The notes under the pieces were generated by a model. The model had not been told where the DNA came from and made no database searches. It was given only the letters and a program-made list of their open reading frames with translations. Position numbers and translations under genes: made by a program. This document shows, piece by piece, positions 45,276-54,455 of a stretch of DNA of 64,000 bases; positions within the stretch are counted from its first letter, which is position 1; every line of letters starts with the position of its first letter. Source of the stretch: Methylacidiphilum caldifontis (lineage in GTDB: Bacteria > Verrucomicrobiota > Verrucomicrobiia > Methylacidiphilales > Methylacidiphilaceae); the NCBI RefSeq assembly GCF_017310505.1, contig NZ_CP065957.1:1302001-1366000 (forward strand), given 5' to 3'.

Positions 45276-46457
45276 TTATTTAAGCAAAGAAGATTCTGAT
45301 TTTTTAAAGGAATAACCTAAATAATCTTGCAAGGGTGCAGCATAACCGGTCAGTTCAACATAGCCTTCTCCATGAACTGGATTTTCCCCCTTTTTTCCCT
45401 TAACACTTACCGCTCCTTCCCAATAGGCAAGAAAACCGAGTTGATTTAATACCAGCTCCTGATCAGCCATTTTTGGCTTGATTTCAATTTCAATGGAGGG
45501 ATCTAGAAGTTTAATTTTCCAGCCCGAAGGATAAATAGCCCCCGTATGGGGACTTTTCCAAAAAGCTGTCCGAGAGATTATAAAATCGTTAAGCGTAAGC
45601 TTTCGAGTTTCTTCTTTCCCAATCCAGGTTCCACCTGAGTTATGATCGAAATCTCCATCCTTTGTTCGGAGGCAATAAAGCATAAGTTCTTCACCAGAAT
45701 CCAATTGGATTGCAAACCAATCCCATCCCACTTCATTTTTCCCTAGTGAATTTGTGGTAAACTCATGATCAAACCAAGATGTTCCTTTAACATTCCAACT
45801 TTTATTTGATATTCGAATTAAACCCTCTGTTTGGAGCCGGCTAAAGGAATAATAATAAGAAGCAGCTCCCTTTTGATCGGCTTTTCTACTTAAGCCGTTT
45901 TCACCATGTAAAACAGGGGGTTTCAGAGGTTCCAAATCGAGATCTATGGCTACGGCCTCTTCCTGGGCATAAATATGAAATCTTTTTTTTGGGCTACCAA
46001 AAGATTTAAGCTCCCATCCTCGAATCCAGCCCCCCATATCCCCAATGGTTGTACCTGCAAGTTTTAAAGCCCCACGATCGGCTTTCTCAAAAGCATAAAA
46101 TTTTTTTTTGGGGATATCGCTCAAAGCAAAATGGGCAAAATAAATATCTCTCAAAGCCCACCGAGTTGTCCTTGGAGGCTGTGAACTGAAAATGCCTTGC
46201 CTAAATAATGTCCATTGAAACCCGAAAGGTTCTTGTTGAGGGCCATAGAGATTACCTGTAAAATACCACCATTCTGTCTGAAACTCGGGATGATTGCCAT
46301 GATCCCGGGGAAACACCCATGACCAAGGCCGGTCAACAACTGCCCAATCTTGAAGGGCATACAACAAAAATTGCCCTTTGCCATAAAAAAGGAAAAAAAA
46401 GGAGAAAAGAAAACACAAAAAACAGCTCTTTAATCTCTTTATAAGCATCAATGGCAT
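45276..46457 (-). CDS. AttH / carotenoid 1,2-hydratase-like lipocalin protein
   Basis: A 393-residue exported protein with an N-terminal hydrophobic segment. It shows the AttH/CrtC lipocalin-like signatures: FPRDHGNHPEFQTEWWYFTGNL, FGFQWTLFRQGIF, WALRDIYFAHFALSD, GTSWFDHEFTTN, GWDWFAIQLDSGEELMLY and GAIYPSGWKI. It starts 3 nt after the permease gene, a gene neighbourhood also known for the attEFGH-type transporters of proteobacteria. It therefore probably serves the transporter as an envelope lipid- or ligand-binding partner and not in carotenoid synthesis. Confidence 0.85.
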   Translation of the reverse strand: MPLMLIKRLKSCFLCFLFSFFFLFYGKGQFLLYALQDWAVVDRPWSWVFPRDHGNHPEFQTEWWYFTGNLYGPQQEPFGFQWTLFRQGIFSSQPPRTTRWALRDIYFAHFALSDIPKKKFYAFEKADRGALKLAGTTIGDMGGWIRGWELKSFGSPKKRFHIYAQEEAVAIDLDLEPLKPPVLHGENGLSRKADQKGAASYYYSFSRLQTEGLIRISNKSWNVKGTSWFDHEFTTNSLGKNEVGWDWFAIQLDSGEELMLYCLRTKDGDFDHNSGGTWIGKEETRKLTLNDFIISRTAFWKSPHTGAIYPSGWKIKLLDPSIEIEIKPKMADQELVLNQLGFLAYWEGAVSVKGKKGENPVHGEGYVELTGYAAPLQDYLGYSFKKSESSLLK

Positions 46458-46460
46458 TTT

Positions 46461-49031
46461 TTATTCAACTCTTAGATTTTGCGATATGTTTGCTTTGCCT
46501 AATTGAAAGGCAGGTAAAATTGATGCTAATAAAGAAATAAAAATGACCATTAAAGGAAGCCAAAGAAGCGTTGACCAAGGGGTTGACCAATCAATGGTCC
46601 AACCAAAAAAAGATCTATTAATGACATAAGTAAGGACTACGGCTAGGGCTAAACCCGCTATCAATCCCAGTAAGGAAGAAATCAGGCCCACAAGACCAGA
46701 TTCCCCTAGTACAAGAGCATAAACCACTTGCCTTGGTGCACCCACTGAACGCAAAATTGCAATTTCGCGGTTCCTCTCAGAAGAAAGAATCAATAAATTG
46801 AAAAATATACCCGCTGCGGAAATCAGCAAACTGGTAATTTTTAATAACTGAGTAATAGAAAAAGTTTGATCAAATATCCGGAATATCTCATTTCTTAACT
46901 GAGCATTAGAATAAACAATATAATCGCCTAGCAATTGGAGTTTTTGATCAAGCTCTTTTTTAATCTCCTCAGCCTGCCTGGAATCTTTCAAATAAAGGGC
47001 AAGGCTGTTGCTTCCCGTCTGGCTCCAATACTTGTTCATGGTTTGCCAATCCATTAAAACCAATCCAAATTCAGTGGTATAATCCTTAAAAATTCCAAAA
47101 ATTTCAAAATCAACTCTCCCTTTATCTGTTTTAAGAGAAATAATATCTTTTTCTTTAAGTTTAAATTTTCTCGAAAGACTTTCGTTTATAAAAACGCGAT
47201 TTGATCCTACCGCCTCTCTCAATAATTTTTCTGCTTTCCCTGTTCTAAACTCCAAGTTATTTCTTCCAGCCGCAACAGAAAAACAAATCGCTGATATTTT
47301 TATTGGCGAATTCCTAAATTCCGATCGAAATTCGTAATAGCGGTCAACAGCCTCAATCCTGCTATCGGATTTAATGAGTTCTTCAGCTGCAGAAGAAAGC
47401 ACTTGATGAATTCCACTGGCAAGATTGGCTGCAGTCGTTACAAACAGATCAGCCCTGACGCTTTGTTTCAACCATCCATCTACCGTATAGCGAAAGCTTT
47501 TGATCATGACCGAAACACTGATGACCATAGCAAGAGCCGTAAGAAGAGCCGATATCGTCAAGGCATTGCGATGGATAGAACGGCGAAAATGAGATAGAAT
47601 TAATTTGAATGTAACCTGCTTAGGTTTGATCAGTTGAACTACGATCTTACAAACAAAGGGAGAAACAAACGAAAAAGCCAAGAGCAAAAACAGAGCTGCT
47701 CCAAAACTCAAGACCGGCAACCCTCCCATAAGACTTAAAAAGGACAAAATTAGGGCAAGGAGTATAAAACCGATTACACAGAGAAACCAAAAAGGACCAA
47801 ACCGATGGACTTTATCTTCAAGGGTTGCAGGGCTAAAAGCTTGGACGGGAACAATTTTGGATGCCTCTATCGAAGGGAAAAAAGAAGCTACTCCACTTGC
47901 AGCCATTCCGACAATAAAAGCCAAAGCTAAATGATAAGGGGATATAAAAATCTTTTCTATACTCGATAGCAGATAAAGTGAAGTCAGACTTGAGGAAACC
48001 CATCCAACTAGTTTAGAAGCAACGACATAACCAACGGGTATACCCAAAACTATTCCTATGATACTTACAATCAAAGATTCTCCAAGACAAGCTGCAATGA
48101 TCGATTTAGATCCTAAGCCAAGACAACGCAGCAGGGCAATTTCTGATCTTCTCCTTACGACTCCCACAAGCACCGTATTGTAAATTATGAACATCCCTAC
48201 AAAGAGAGATATCAAAGAGAGAGCTGTTAAGTTGAGCTGGAAAGATCCAAGCATTTTTTCTATCTTCATATTCCTTTTTTCAGGAGTCTGGACAATAACT
48301 GTGGGAGGCAATTTTTCTTGAAGAGATCGAATAAACTCCATCCGATCTTTTTTCTTACTTACCAAACAGCTAATTCTTGATAATTGACCAACCTTATGAA
48401 ACAGCTCTTGGGCATTGCTGATATCCATGACCGCCATATGCTCATCAGAACCTATGGCTCCTGATTCAAGTTCCAAAAAAGAATGTACTTTTAACTCCAC
48501 AATCCCTTCAGGAGTGCGTAGTTTTAACCGATCGCCCCTTTTTATTCCCAGCCGCTGTGCAAGCTTTTTATTGAGTCCTACAGCCTGAGGGTCTTTCAAA
48601 AAATCGATGATGTCTTCTTTGTTGTTAACCGTGGATGAAAGTTCAAAACTTCTTACAGGACGATTGGTTAGAAAATCCACTCCTACTATGTCTAGATATT
48701 CACCGGGATGATTCTCTAACATGCATACTTGCTCTAGAATTGGCGTAGCAACAAGGACATCAGGATCGCTCACTACTTTTGATAATATCTGCTCATCAAA
48801 AGGGGCACTCTCAGCAGCTATCTCCAAATTAGCTTTCCCTCCAACGAGATCTATTGAAGCTCGAAATGATTCCAAAGCGGAATGATTAATGAGCTGGATG
48901 GCAATGAAGTTGGCAATGCCTAAAGCAATACAAAATATATTCAGAATCAAAAGAAAGGGATGTTGAGAAAAATACCGAAAACTATGATTAAAAAAAATTT
49001 TGTAAAGGCCAAACCCTTTCATCCTGGTCAT
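46461..49031 (-). CDS. ABC transporter permease, duplicated FtsX/MacB type
   Basis: An 856-residue permease with two FtsX-like halves. Each half has a first membrane helix, a periplasmic domain and three more helices: about 270-410 (SLISLFVGMFIIYNTVLVGVV) and about 740-850 (ITSLLISAAGIFFNLLILSSERNREIAILRSVGAPR). Two further central helices lie near 420-470. The motif RRSEIALLRCLGLGSKSI and its C-terminal twin are typical coupling sequences. Such permeases extract lipoproteins or lipids, or drive envelope processes, rather than import nutrients. It lies between the ATPase (24 nt upstream) and AttH genes. Confidence 0.9.
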   Translation of the reverse strand: MTRMKGFGLYKIFFNHSFRYFSQHPFLLILNIFCIALGIANFIAIQLINHSALESFRASIDLVGGKANLEIAAESAPFDEQILSKVVSDPDVLVATPILEQVCMLENHPGEYLDIVGVDFLTNRPVRSFELSSTVNNKEDIIDFLKDPQAVGLNKKLAQRLGIKRGDRLKLRTPEGIVELKVHSFLELESGAIGSDEHMAVMDISNAQELFHKVGQLSRISCLVSKKKDRMEFIRSLQEKLPPTVIVQTPEKRNMKIEKMLGSFQLNLTALSLISLFVGMFIIYNTVLVGVVRRRSEIALLRCLGLGSKSIIAACLGESLIVSIIGIVLGIPVGYVVASKLVGWVSSSLTSLYLLSSIEKIFISPYHLALAFIVGMAASGVASFFPSIEASKIVPVQAFSPATLEDKVHRFGPFWFLCVIGFILLALILSFLSLMGGLPVLSFGAALFLLLAFSFVSPFVCKIVVQLIKPKQVTFKLILSHFRRSIHRNALTISALLTALAMVISVSVMIKSFRYTVDGWLKQSVRADLFVTTAANLASGIHQVLSSAAEELIKSDSRIEAVDRYYEFRSEFRNSPIKISAICFSVAAGRNNLEFRTGKAEKLLREAVGSNRVFINESLSRKFKLKEKDIISLKTDKGRVDFEIFGIFKDYTTEFGLVLMDWQTMNKYWSQTGSNSLALYLKDSRQAEEIKKELDQKLQLLGDYIVYSNAQLRNEIFRIFDQTFSITQLLKITSLLISAAGIFFNLLILSSERNREIAILRSVGAPRQVVYALVLGESGLVGLISSLLGLIAGLALAVVLTYVINRSFFGWTIDWSTPWSTLLWLPLMVIFISLLASILPAFQLGKANISQNLRVE

Positions 49032-49055
49032 AACTGCTTTGATTAGAGTTTCTTT

Positions 49056-49733
49056 TCAACAGAAAAGACAGCCATCTTTCATGTTTAATATTCTGTCCGT
49101 TGATTTAGCCACTTCAAGACTATGGGTAACCATCAAAAGAGTTAAATGATATTCTAAAACGAGCTTTTGGATCAAAGAAAGCACTCTTTGGCTTGTCTCT
49201 GAATCGAGGTTGCCTGTAGGTTCATCGGCTAATATAATCTTTGGCTTCATAATCAGCGCCCTTGCCAAAGCCACTCTTTGCATTTCACCTCCAGAAAGCT
49301 GATGAGGATAATGGCATAATCGATGAGAAAGTCCCACTTCTTCAAGTAATGCTTTTGCTCTTTGGGAAGCTTCGGAGTCGGCAACCCCTTGCAAAAGCGC
49401 TGGGAGCATCACATTCTCTATTGCAGAGAGAGTAGGAAGCAGATTAAAAAATTGAAATACAATGCCAATAATGCTGCCTCTTAAGCGGGCTAATTTCCCC
49501 TCATTTAAAGAATGAAAAGGATGCCCATCTACATATATTTCTCCTTCGGATGGACTATCTATTCCCGCAATCAGATGAAGTAAGGTACTTTTCCCACAAC
49601 CACTGGGTCCAACCAAGGCAACAGATTGTCCAGGATATACTTCCAGATTTACCTTTCTCAAAGCAGCAGTTTGAACTTCTCCATTGTTATAATATTTAGT
49701 TACGTTTCGAATCGTTATAATAGGGTTATTCAT
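49056..49733 (-). CDS. ABC transporter ATP-binding protein, LolD/MacB type
   Basis: A 225-residue ATPase: Walker A GPSGCGKSTLLHLIAG, Q-loop VFQFFNLLPTLSAIENV, signature LSGGEMQRVALARALIMKP, Walker B IILADEPTGNLDSETS and the H-loop MVTHS. It energises the neighbouring FtsX-type permease. Its ATG overlaps the stop of the CHASE2 gene by one base, so the CHASE2 protein, the ATPase, the permease and AttH form one operon in that order. Confidence 0.95.
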   Translation of the reverse strand: MNNPIITIRNVTKYYNNGEVQTAALRKVNLEVYPGQSVALVGPSGCGKSTLLHLIAGIDSPSEGEIYVDGHPFHSLNEGKLARLRGSIIGIVFQFFNLLPTLSAIENVMLPALLQGVADSEASQRAKALLEEVGLSHRLCHYPHQLSGGEMQRVALARALIMKPKIILADEPTGNLDSETSQRVLSLIQKLVLEYHLTLLMVTHSLEVAKSTDRILNMKDGCLFC

Positions 49734-51082
49734 TAATCAGGTTTATTTGTTCCATCATGTAATAATTTTTTTTCAATCCTTTCTAAGACAGCTTCCATTC
49801 TTTCTAGATGAGGAGACTTCAAAATTATAACATGGAACTTCCAGTATCGGGCAGACAGCCCACATAAGATAATACCAACAGAAAGCAGAAAGAAAGAAGC
49901 GACAGGGAAAACTAGATTATACAAGATAAAGCCTCCGACTGATAGGCATAAAATGGTTCCCAATAAAATAAAAAAGAAAAGAAAAGCCTTGAGCAAAGAA
50001 AACCGAACAAATAATCGAGGGGCTAAAATAGCGAGCAAAAAAAGAAAGGCAAACGCCGCCCCTTTGGGTATTCTTCTTAGAAAATCACCCTGAACTATTT
50101 GTCTTGTAGCTTCTAACCTAATCTCTACGGGACTCATTTTCCCTATATCTGTATCTAGCCAATTGGTAAACGCTGGATCAGTAAGACCAAGCCATACCTG
50201 CTTGCCATGAATCAACTGAAGATCAAAAGCGGGTTTTATTCCTCTAGCCAATTGATCTGCATAGAGTAAAAAATCATCATATTTGATATGGATTACTCCG
50301 GAGCGGGAATGCTTAAACCTAAGTTGCATTCTTCCTTCAGCATCCAGGGGTATTCTTCTTAAAATTTGACCACTATCATTGCGCAACAGGAAAGCTTTAT
50401 TTAAACGGGCTTCGGATTTTTTTATCGAAGCATCCATTTTGGCTGTTGCTGCAACCAAAGAAAGAGAAGGGACAAAGTTTTCGTTAAGTTGAAAAAAAAG
50501 AGGAACTGATCTTAACCCTCGATTTGTTCCCACTCCCAGATTGTTAATCCCGACTGGGTTACCTTCCGTCAAATCTGTTGAAGGCCAAAAAGCTGATCCA
50601 TACTTAGGTAAAAAGCGTGGATCGCCTCTAACAAGAAATTTTTCAAAAAGAATCTGCTGGTGAGCTAAGGTTTCCGTCTTAAGCGCTGCACCTGCAAAAC
50701 AAACACGATTGAGCCTGTTTATGAGAGAGCGGAATGTTTCATCGAAACTATCTAATCGTGGACCCCTTTCTGTAAAAAGAATGTCCATGACTACACTCTG
50801 AGGAGTAAGAGGAATTAAGCTTCTTAGAAAAAGAGAATATTCTAGCCTAGGCCACGGCCAAGGTCTGTCGACTGGAATTCTATCTATTTCAATTAATACA
50901 AATTGGTTTGCTTTTTGAGGCGTAGGCAGTAATTCCTCCAAACGTATTATTTTCTCTTCAACAGCATTTAACAAACCCACCCAAAAGAAAACACCAACTG
51001 CTGATCCCCATAAAAACCCTAGGATCGAGGCAAGAAGTAGCCTTTTTTTAGTTTCTATAGGAAAGTTATTTATAACAGCCAT
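49733..51082 (-). CDS. CHASE2-domain membrane protein without an output domain
   Basis: A 449-residue protein. It has an N-terminal helix (LLLASILGFLWGSAVGVFFWVGLL), then a CHASE2-like extracytoplasmic domain (residues ~60-340) with QFVLIEIDRIPVDRPWPWPRLEYSLFL and VVMDILFTERG, typical CHASE2 blocks. Three C-terminal helices (~340-425) follow. Normally a kinase, cyclase or adenylate domain comes next; here only a ~30-residue basic/acidic tail remains. As first gene of the ABC operon it may sense an envelope signal for the transporter, which is an inference. Confidence 0.82.
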   Translation of the reverse strand: MAVINNFPIETKKRLLLASILGFLWGSAVGVFFWVGLLNAVEEKIIRLEELLPTPQKANQFVLIEIDRIPVDRPWPWPRLEYSLFLRSLIPLTPQSVVMDILFTERGPRLDSFDETFRSLINRLNRVCFAGAALKTETLAHQQILFEKFLVRGDPRFLPKYGSAFWPSTDLTEGNPVGINNLGVGTNRGLRSVPLFFQLNENFVPSLSLVAATAKMDASIKKSEARLNKAFLLRNDSGQILRRIPLDAEGRMQLRFKHSRSGVIHIKYDDFLLYADQLARGIKPAFDLQLIHGKQVWLGLTDPAFTNWLDTDIGKMSPVEIRLEATRQIVQGDFLRRIPKGAAFAFLFLLAILAPRLFVRFSLLKAFLFFFILLGTILCLSVGGFILYNLVFPVASFFLLSVGIILCGLSARYWKFHVIILKSPHLERMEAVLERIEKKLLHDGTNKPD

Positions 51083-51236
51083 TTAAACAGAAACCATTTT
51101 GAGAAAATAAAAACACTTTCAATGAGCTTGAGAGCACATTGAATTGTTTCTTTCCTTTTTTAAAAAAGAAAAAACTACAGACTTCTTTCTAATTTGGATA
51201 ATCTAAAGAAAAATGTCTAGAAAATATGTGTTAGCC

Positions 51237-52232
51237 CTATTTTTCTTCAAGACCCCCTTTTTTGATTTTCCTATATCCCTTTCTTTTAGCCATAACTCGT
51301 CGAGCCTCTTGTTTCCATCCTTTCATTTTTTCTTTTAATACAAGGAGTTCTTTTTTCTTTTCTTTAATTTTTGCATTCACCCAGATTTTTATCTTTTGGA
51401 TATATTTTGCATCAATCTGCAACTGTGAAAATCCCCAAGCAGGATCGCCTAAACAACTCTCCAACTCTTTGGTTTTTTTTTGTAACGTTTTACTCAAAAT
51501 GACGATTCTTTTCTGCAAAAGAGAAATAGGAAGATTATCCAATTGTTTTTCTTCAAGATAATACAGTGATTCCAGCAAGTCTAAATCTTTAGCCTTATAC
51601 GCCAGTTGGGCAGCATACCATCTCTCCATCTTTTCGGCTGAGACTTTATTGTTAATATCCGGATGAAGAAGCCGGGCAATAGCTCTATAAGTCGCTTTGA
51701 GTTTGTTTTCCTGCAAAGGTTTTTTCCCCCTATTCTTATAGGTATCGATCCTTTTTTCATTTTGAAGAACGTCATCGAAAGAAGAATCTATTTTTTCTTC
51801 CGGACTCCAAACCGTTTTTTTCTTTTTTCTTTTCTGTAGAAGAAAATGGCAAGAAATGGCTAATCCTCGGTTATGTAAAAGGCTGTCAATTTCTATTTCA
51901 AAAATAAGTTGCTTGATTTCGGCTATAGCGGATTCAACTCTCTTTAGTTCTGCTGTTTCCTTGGGAAAGGTTGATTCAACCCATATAATATATTTTGGCT
52001 TTTCATAAGCTAAAAAATTTTGCAGTTTCTTTTGCACCTCTTCTAGTTTTTGCTGTAGATCCATATAATGAGTTTCCCAATTTTGCCTGATTTTTTTATT
52101 ATCGACACAAACCAGGGGAAAAGAGGATTCAATAGATTTGCAAGAAGCAGAAACTGCTGATTTACGGAGAGAGCGTAGTAATGGCTTTTTCCCTTTCATC
52201 AACGGAGGTTTGTAAAACAACCTCCGAGTCAA
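51237..52232 (-). CDS. J-domain-like coiled-coil protein
   Basis: A very basic 331-residue protein. Residues ~175-225 resemble a DnaJ domain: KATYRAIARLLHPDINNKV has the HPD tripeptide (His190-Asp192), followed by a helix (WYAAQLAYKAKDLDLLESL). It is flanked by coiled-coil stretches (55-75 and 95-115; again ~285-320). No zinc-finger or C-terminal DnaJ domain exists. It could recruit DnaK to a specific client. The function is otherwise unknown, and it is divergent from tolQ. Confidence 0.65.
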   Translation of the reverse strand: MTRRLFYKPPLMKGKKPLLRSLRKSAVSASCKSIESSFPLVCVDNKKIRQNWETHYMDLQQKLEEVQKKLQNFLAYEKPKYIIWVESTFPKETAELKRVESAIAEIKQLIFEIEIDSLLHNRGLAISCHFLLQKRKKKKTVWSPEEKIDSSFDDVLQNEKRIDTYKNRGKKPLQENKLKATYRAIARLLHPDINNKVSAEKMERWYAAQLAYKAKDLDLLESLYYLEEKQLDNLPISLLQKRIVILSKTLQKKTKELESCLGDPAWGFSQLQIDAKYIQKIKIWVNAKIKEKKKELLVLKEKMKGWKQEARRVMAKRKGYRKIKKGGLEEK

Positions 52233-52375
52233 AGAGGTTATGATTTTTTTATTAAAAAATCAAACAATTATAACGGAGATACCTTGAACCCAAAGAAAAG
52301 TTTAGCTTTAACTTTTTTCTTCTTAAAAACCCGATTATTTTTAATCCAGATTATTCCCTTTTGCTCAAAAGACAA

Positions 52376-53110
52376 ATGAACGCTCTTTTTTTCCTATCCT
52401 CTGGACTGGTCTTTTCTTTTGAAAAAGCAACCTTGGCTACTAAACTTATTCTATTTTTCCTTTTGGGCGTTTCTTCTATAAGCTGGACAGTGCTTTTAAT
52501 AAAACTCAAACAGATTCAGTCAGCCAAGAAACAGAGCAGAAAGTTCTTACGTAAACTTAAAGCTTCAACTAAATGGTTAGCGCTATTTTTAAGTAGGGAA
52601 GCCTTTCCCGGTTCACCCCATCATGCTGTTTATGTGACTGGCTGCAAGGAATTAATGAATATATATCCTGGAACAAAACCGATAGCCGAAGGATATCCTG
52701 AAAAAGCTCTCCTGAAAATCAAAATCTCAGAAAAATCATTAAAATTAATCCAATCAGCCATAGAGAGAGAAATAGGAAACCAGATACTCCTTCTTGAAGA
52801 TCAAATGATTCTGCTTGCTACGGCGGCAAGCGGAGCCCCATTTATAGGGTTGTTGGGAACCGTATGGGGAGTAATGGATGCTTTTGGAGATCTTGCTCTT
52901 TCTGGAAAAGCGACCCTAGCAACGATGGCTCCAGGTGTTTCTGGTTCTCTTCTTTCAACGGTCATGGGGCTTATAGTTGCTATTCCTGCTCTTTTTGGAT
53001 ATAACTTTATCGTAGCAACCCTCAAGGAATTAACGATTGATTTGGAAAATTTTGGAACTGAAGTGCTCAGTGAAATAGAAAAGAGATTCGTGATGGCAGA
53101 ATCTGACTAA
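52376..53110 (+). CDS. tolQ: TolQ/ExbB-type proton channel protein
   Basis: A 244-residue inner-membrane protein with three helices (near the N-terminus, ~140-170 and ~180-205). Conserved blocks are ATAASGAPFIGLLGTVWGVMDAF and GVSGSLLSTVMGLIVAIPALFGYNF. With TolR it forms the proton-driven motor of the Tol-Pal system. The ATG at 52376 is used instead of an upstream TTG at 52361. It is first of tolQ-tolR-tolA-tolB-pal; the linked tolB and pal favour TolQ over ExbB. Confidence 0.9.
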   Translation: MNALFFLSSGLVFSFEKATLATKLILFFLLGVSSISWTVLLIKLKQIQSAKKQSRKFLRKLKASTKWLALFLSREAFPGSPHHAVYVTGCKELMNIYPGTKPIAEGYPEKALLKIKISEKSLKLIQSAIEREIGNQILLLEDQMILLATAASGAPFIGLLGTVWGVMDAFGDLALSGKATLATMAPGVSGSLLSTVMGLIVAIPALFGYNFIVATLKELTIDLENFGTEVLSEIEKRFVMAESD

Positions 53111-53128
53111 TGAGCGAATCAAGCGACG

Positions 53129-53542
53129 ATGAAAAAATTTTCGGATAGATGGCGTTACTCTGGGTTTTCAGAACTAAACGTTACACCGATGCTTGATTTC
53201 GCTTTTACTTTGTTAATTATTTTTCTTATTACCACTCCTCTTTTGGAACAGAATCTGGATATCGCTCTTCCTTCCCTTGAATCAAAAAAAGCAACCTCTA
53301 GCCCTAATCCTTTCGTGATCCAGATTAATAAAACGGGTAAAATTTTTTTCAATGACAGGCTTGTAGATAAAAAACAACTCGAAAGCATTCTTTCTGAAGG
53401 AATAAAAAAAGATCCGAATTTAACCGTATCCCTCAAAATGGATAAGGATTTAAAATATGAAGAATTTTTACCTTTTATGGAATTTCTTGAGGAGCTGGGA
53501 ATAAAAAGAATAGGACTTGTTCATGTCCCCAATGAAAAATAA
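53129..53542 (+). CDS. tolR: TolR/ExbD-type protein
   Basis: A 137-residue protein with one membrane helix carrying the essential aspartate (LNVTPMLDFAFTLLIIFLITTPL), then a periplasmic domain (FVIQINKTGKIFFNDRLV and LEELGIKRIGLVHV). It couples with TolQ to use the proton gradient. It starts 18 nt after tolQ. Context supports TolR. Confidence 0.9.
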   Translation: MKKFSDRWRYSGFSELNVTPMLDFAFTLLIIFLITTPLLEQNLDIALPSLESKKATSSPNPFVIQINKTGKIFFNDRLVDKKQLESILSEGIKKDPNLTVSLKMDKDLKYEEFLPFMEFLEELGIKRIGLVHVPNEK

Positions 53543-53636
53543 GAAAGTCCAAGTTTTCTCTTTTCTTCTCTTTGCGAATCGGTTTTTCTCTGACTGCTGC
53601 CCTATTAACCATGGATTTCATGGATAAAATTGTTTT

Positions 53637-54401
53637 ATGTCTTTGATGCCTACACAACAAAACAGAGAATTAAAAGGTAGAAATCTTTTTTGGAAAGTCT
53701 TTTTAATTGTTTTTAGCCTCCATTTCATCCTCATTTTAGCCTTTTTTATGATCTCTGCTTTAAAAAAAACAAGAAAACCCAAAATTTCCTCTTTCAATAT
53801 CGTTTCCACTCCTTTGAATGATTCATCTCATTCTTCAAGCAAAACTCCTCTCGCAGAACAACCCAAGAAGGAAGCTGCTTCAAGAAGTTCTTCTTTATCT
53901 CCCATGGAAAATATCCAATCTCATCCATCGACCCAAAAGAGTCTTGCTCAAAAAACTTCACAAAAGTCAGTCTCGGTCTCTAAAAAAGAATTCAAAAACA
54001 ATCAGGTCAAAGCTCAACAGAAGCATACCGTAATTCCTAATCTGACAGAAGTGAGTCGAAAAATTCCTCCTGAAGCCAAATCCCATTCTTCCGAAGAAAA
54101 AGACGCTCATGATCAAAACAGCGCCGACTCCCCTGAACACTACTATGCCCTTATCCGTGAAAAGCTGTATTCTGTTTGGGACCAACCAGTAGACTTATTA
54201 GGCCTAGGACTTTACTCTGTTGTAGAGATAACCATTGATGATATGGGAGCAATTGTTAAATACAGGCTTCTCCAAAGTTCTGGAAACGAAAAATTTGACC
54301 AAAGTACGTTGCTTGCCGTAGAAAGGCTTGAAAGTATTGGACAACGTAGACCTTGGGATATTCCCAAAGTCATTACTGTAAAATTTCAAATGGAAAAATG
54401 A
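53637..54401 (+). CDS. TolA/TonB-like periplasm-spanning protein
   Basis: A 254-residue protein: N-terminal membrane helix (VFLIVFSLHFILILAFFMISAL), a long serine/lysine-rich disordered linker (about 50-165), then a TonB/TolA C-terminal domain (YYALIREKLYSVWDQP, then VVEITIDDMGAIVKYRLLQSSGNEKFDQS and VKFQMEK). It transmits force from the TolQR motor to the outer membrane. The place between tolR and tolB suggests the TolA role, though the fold is nearer the TonB_C type. Confidence 0.85.
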   Translation: MSLMPTQQNRELKGRNLFWKVFLIVFSLHFILILAFFMISALKKTRKPKISSFNIVSTPLNDSSHSSSKTPLAEQPKKEAASRSSSLSPMENIQSHPSTQKSLAQKTSQKSVSVSKKEFKNNQVKAQQKHTVIPNLTEVSRKIPPEAKSHSSEEKDAHDQNSADSPEHYYALIREKLYSVWDQPVDLLGLGLYSVVEITIDDMGAIVKYRLLQSSGNEKFDQSTLLAVERLESIGQRRPWDIPKVITVKFQMEK

Positions 54402-54455
54402 CCCATTTAAAGGTCCTGTTTTGGAAATTAAAAGAATATAATATTTTCAAAAAAA

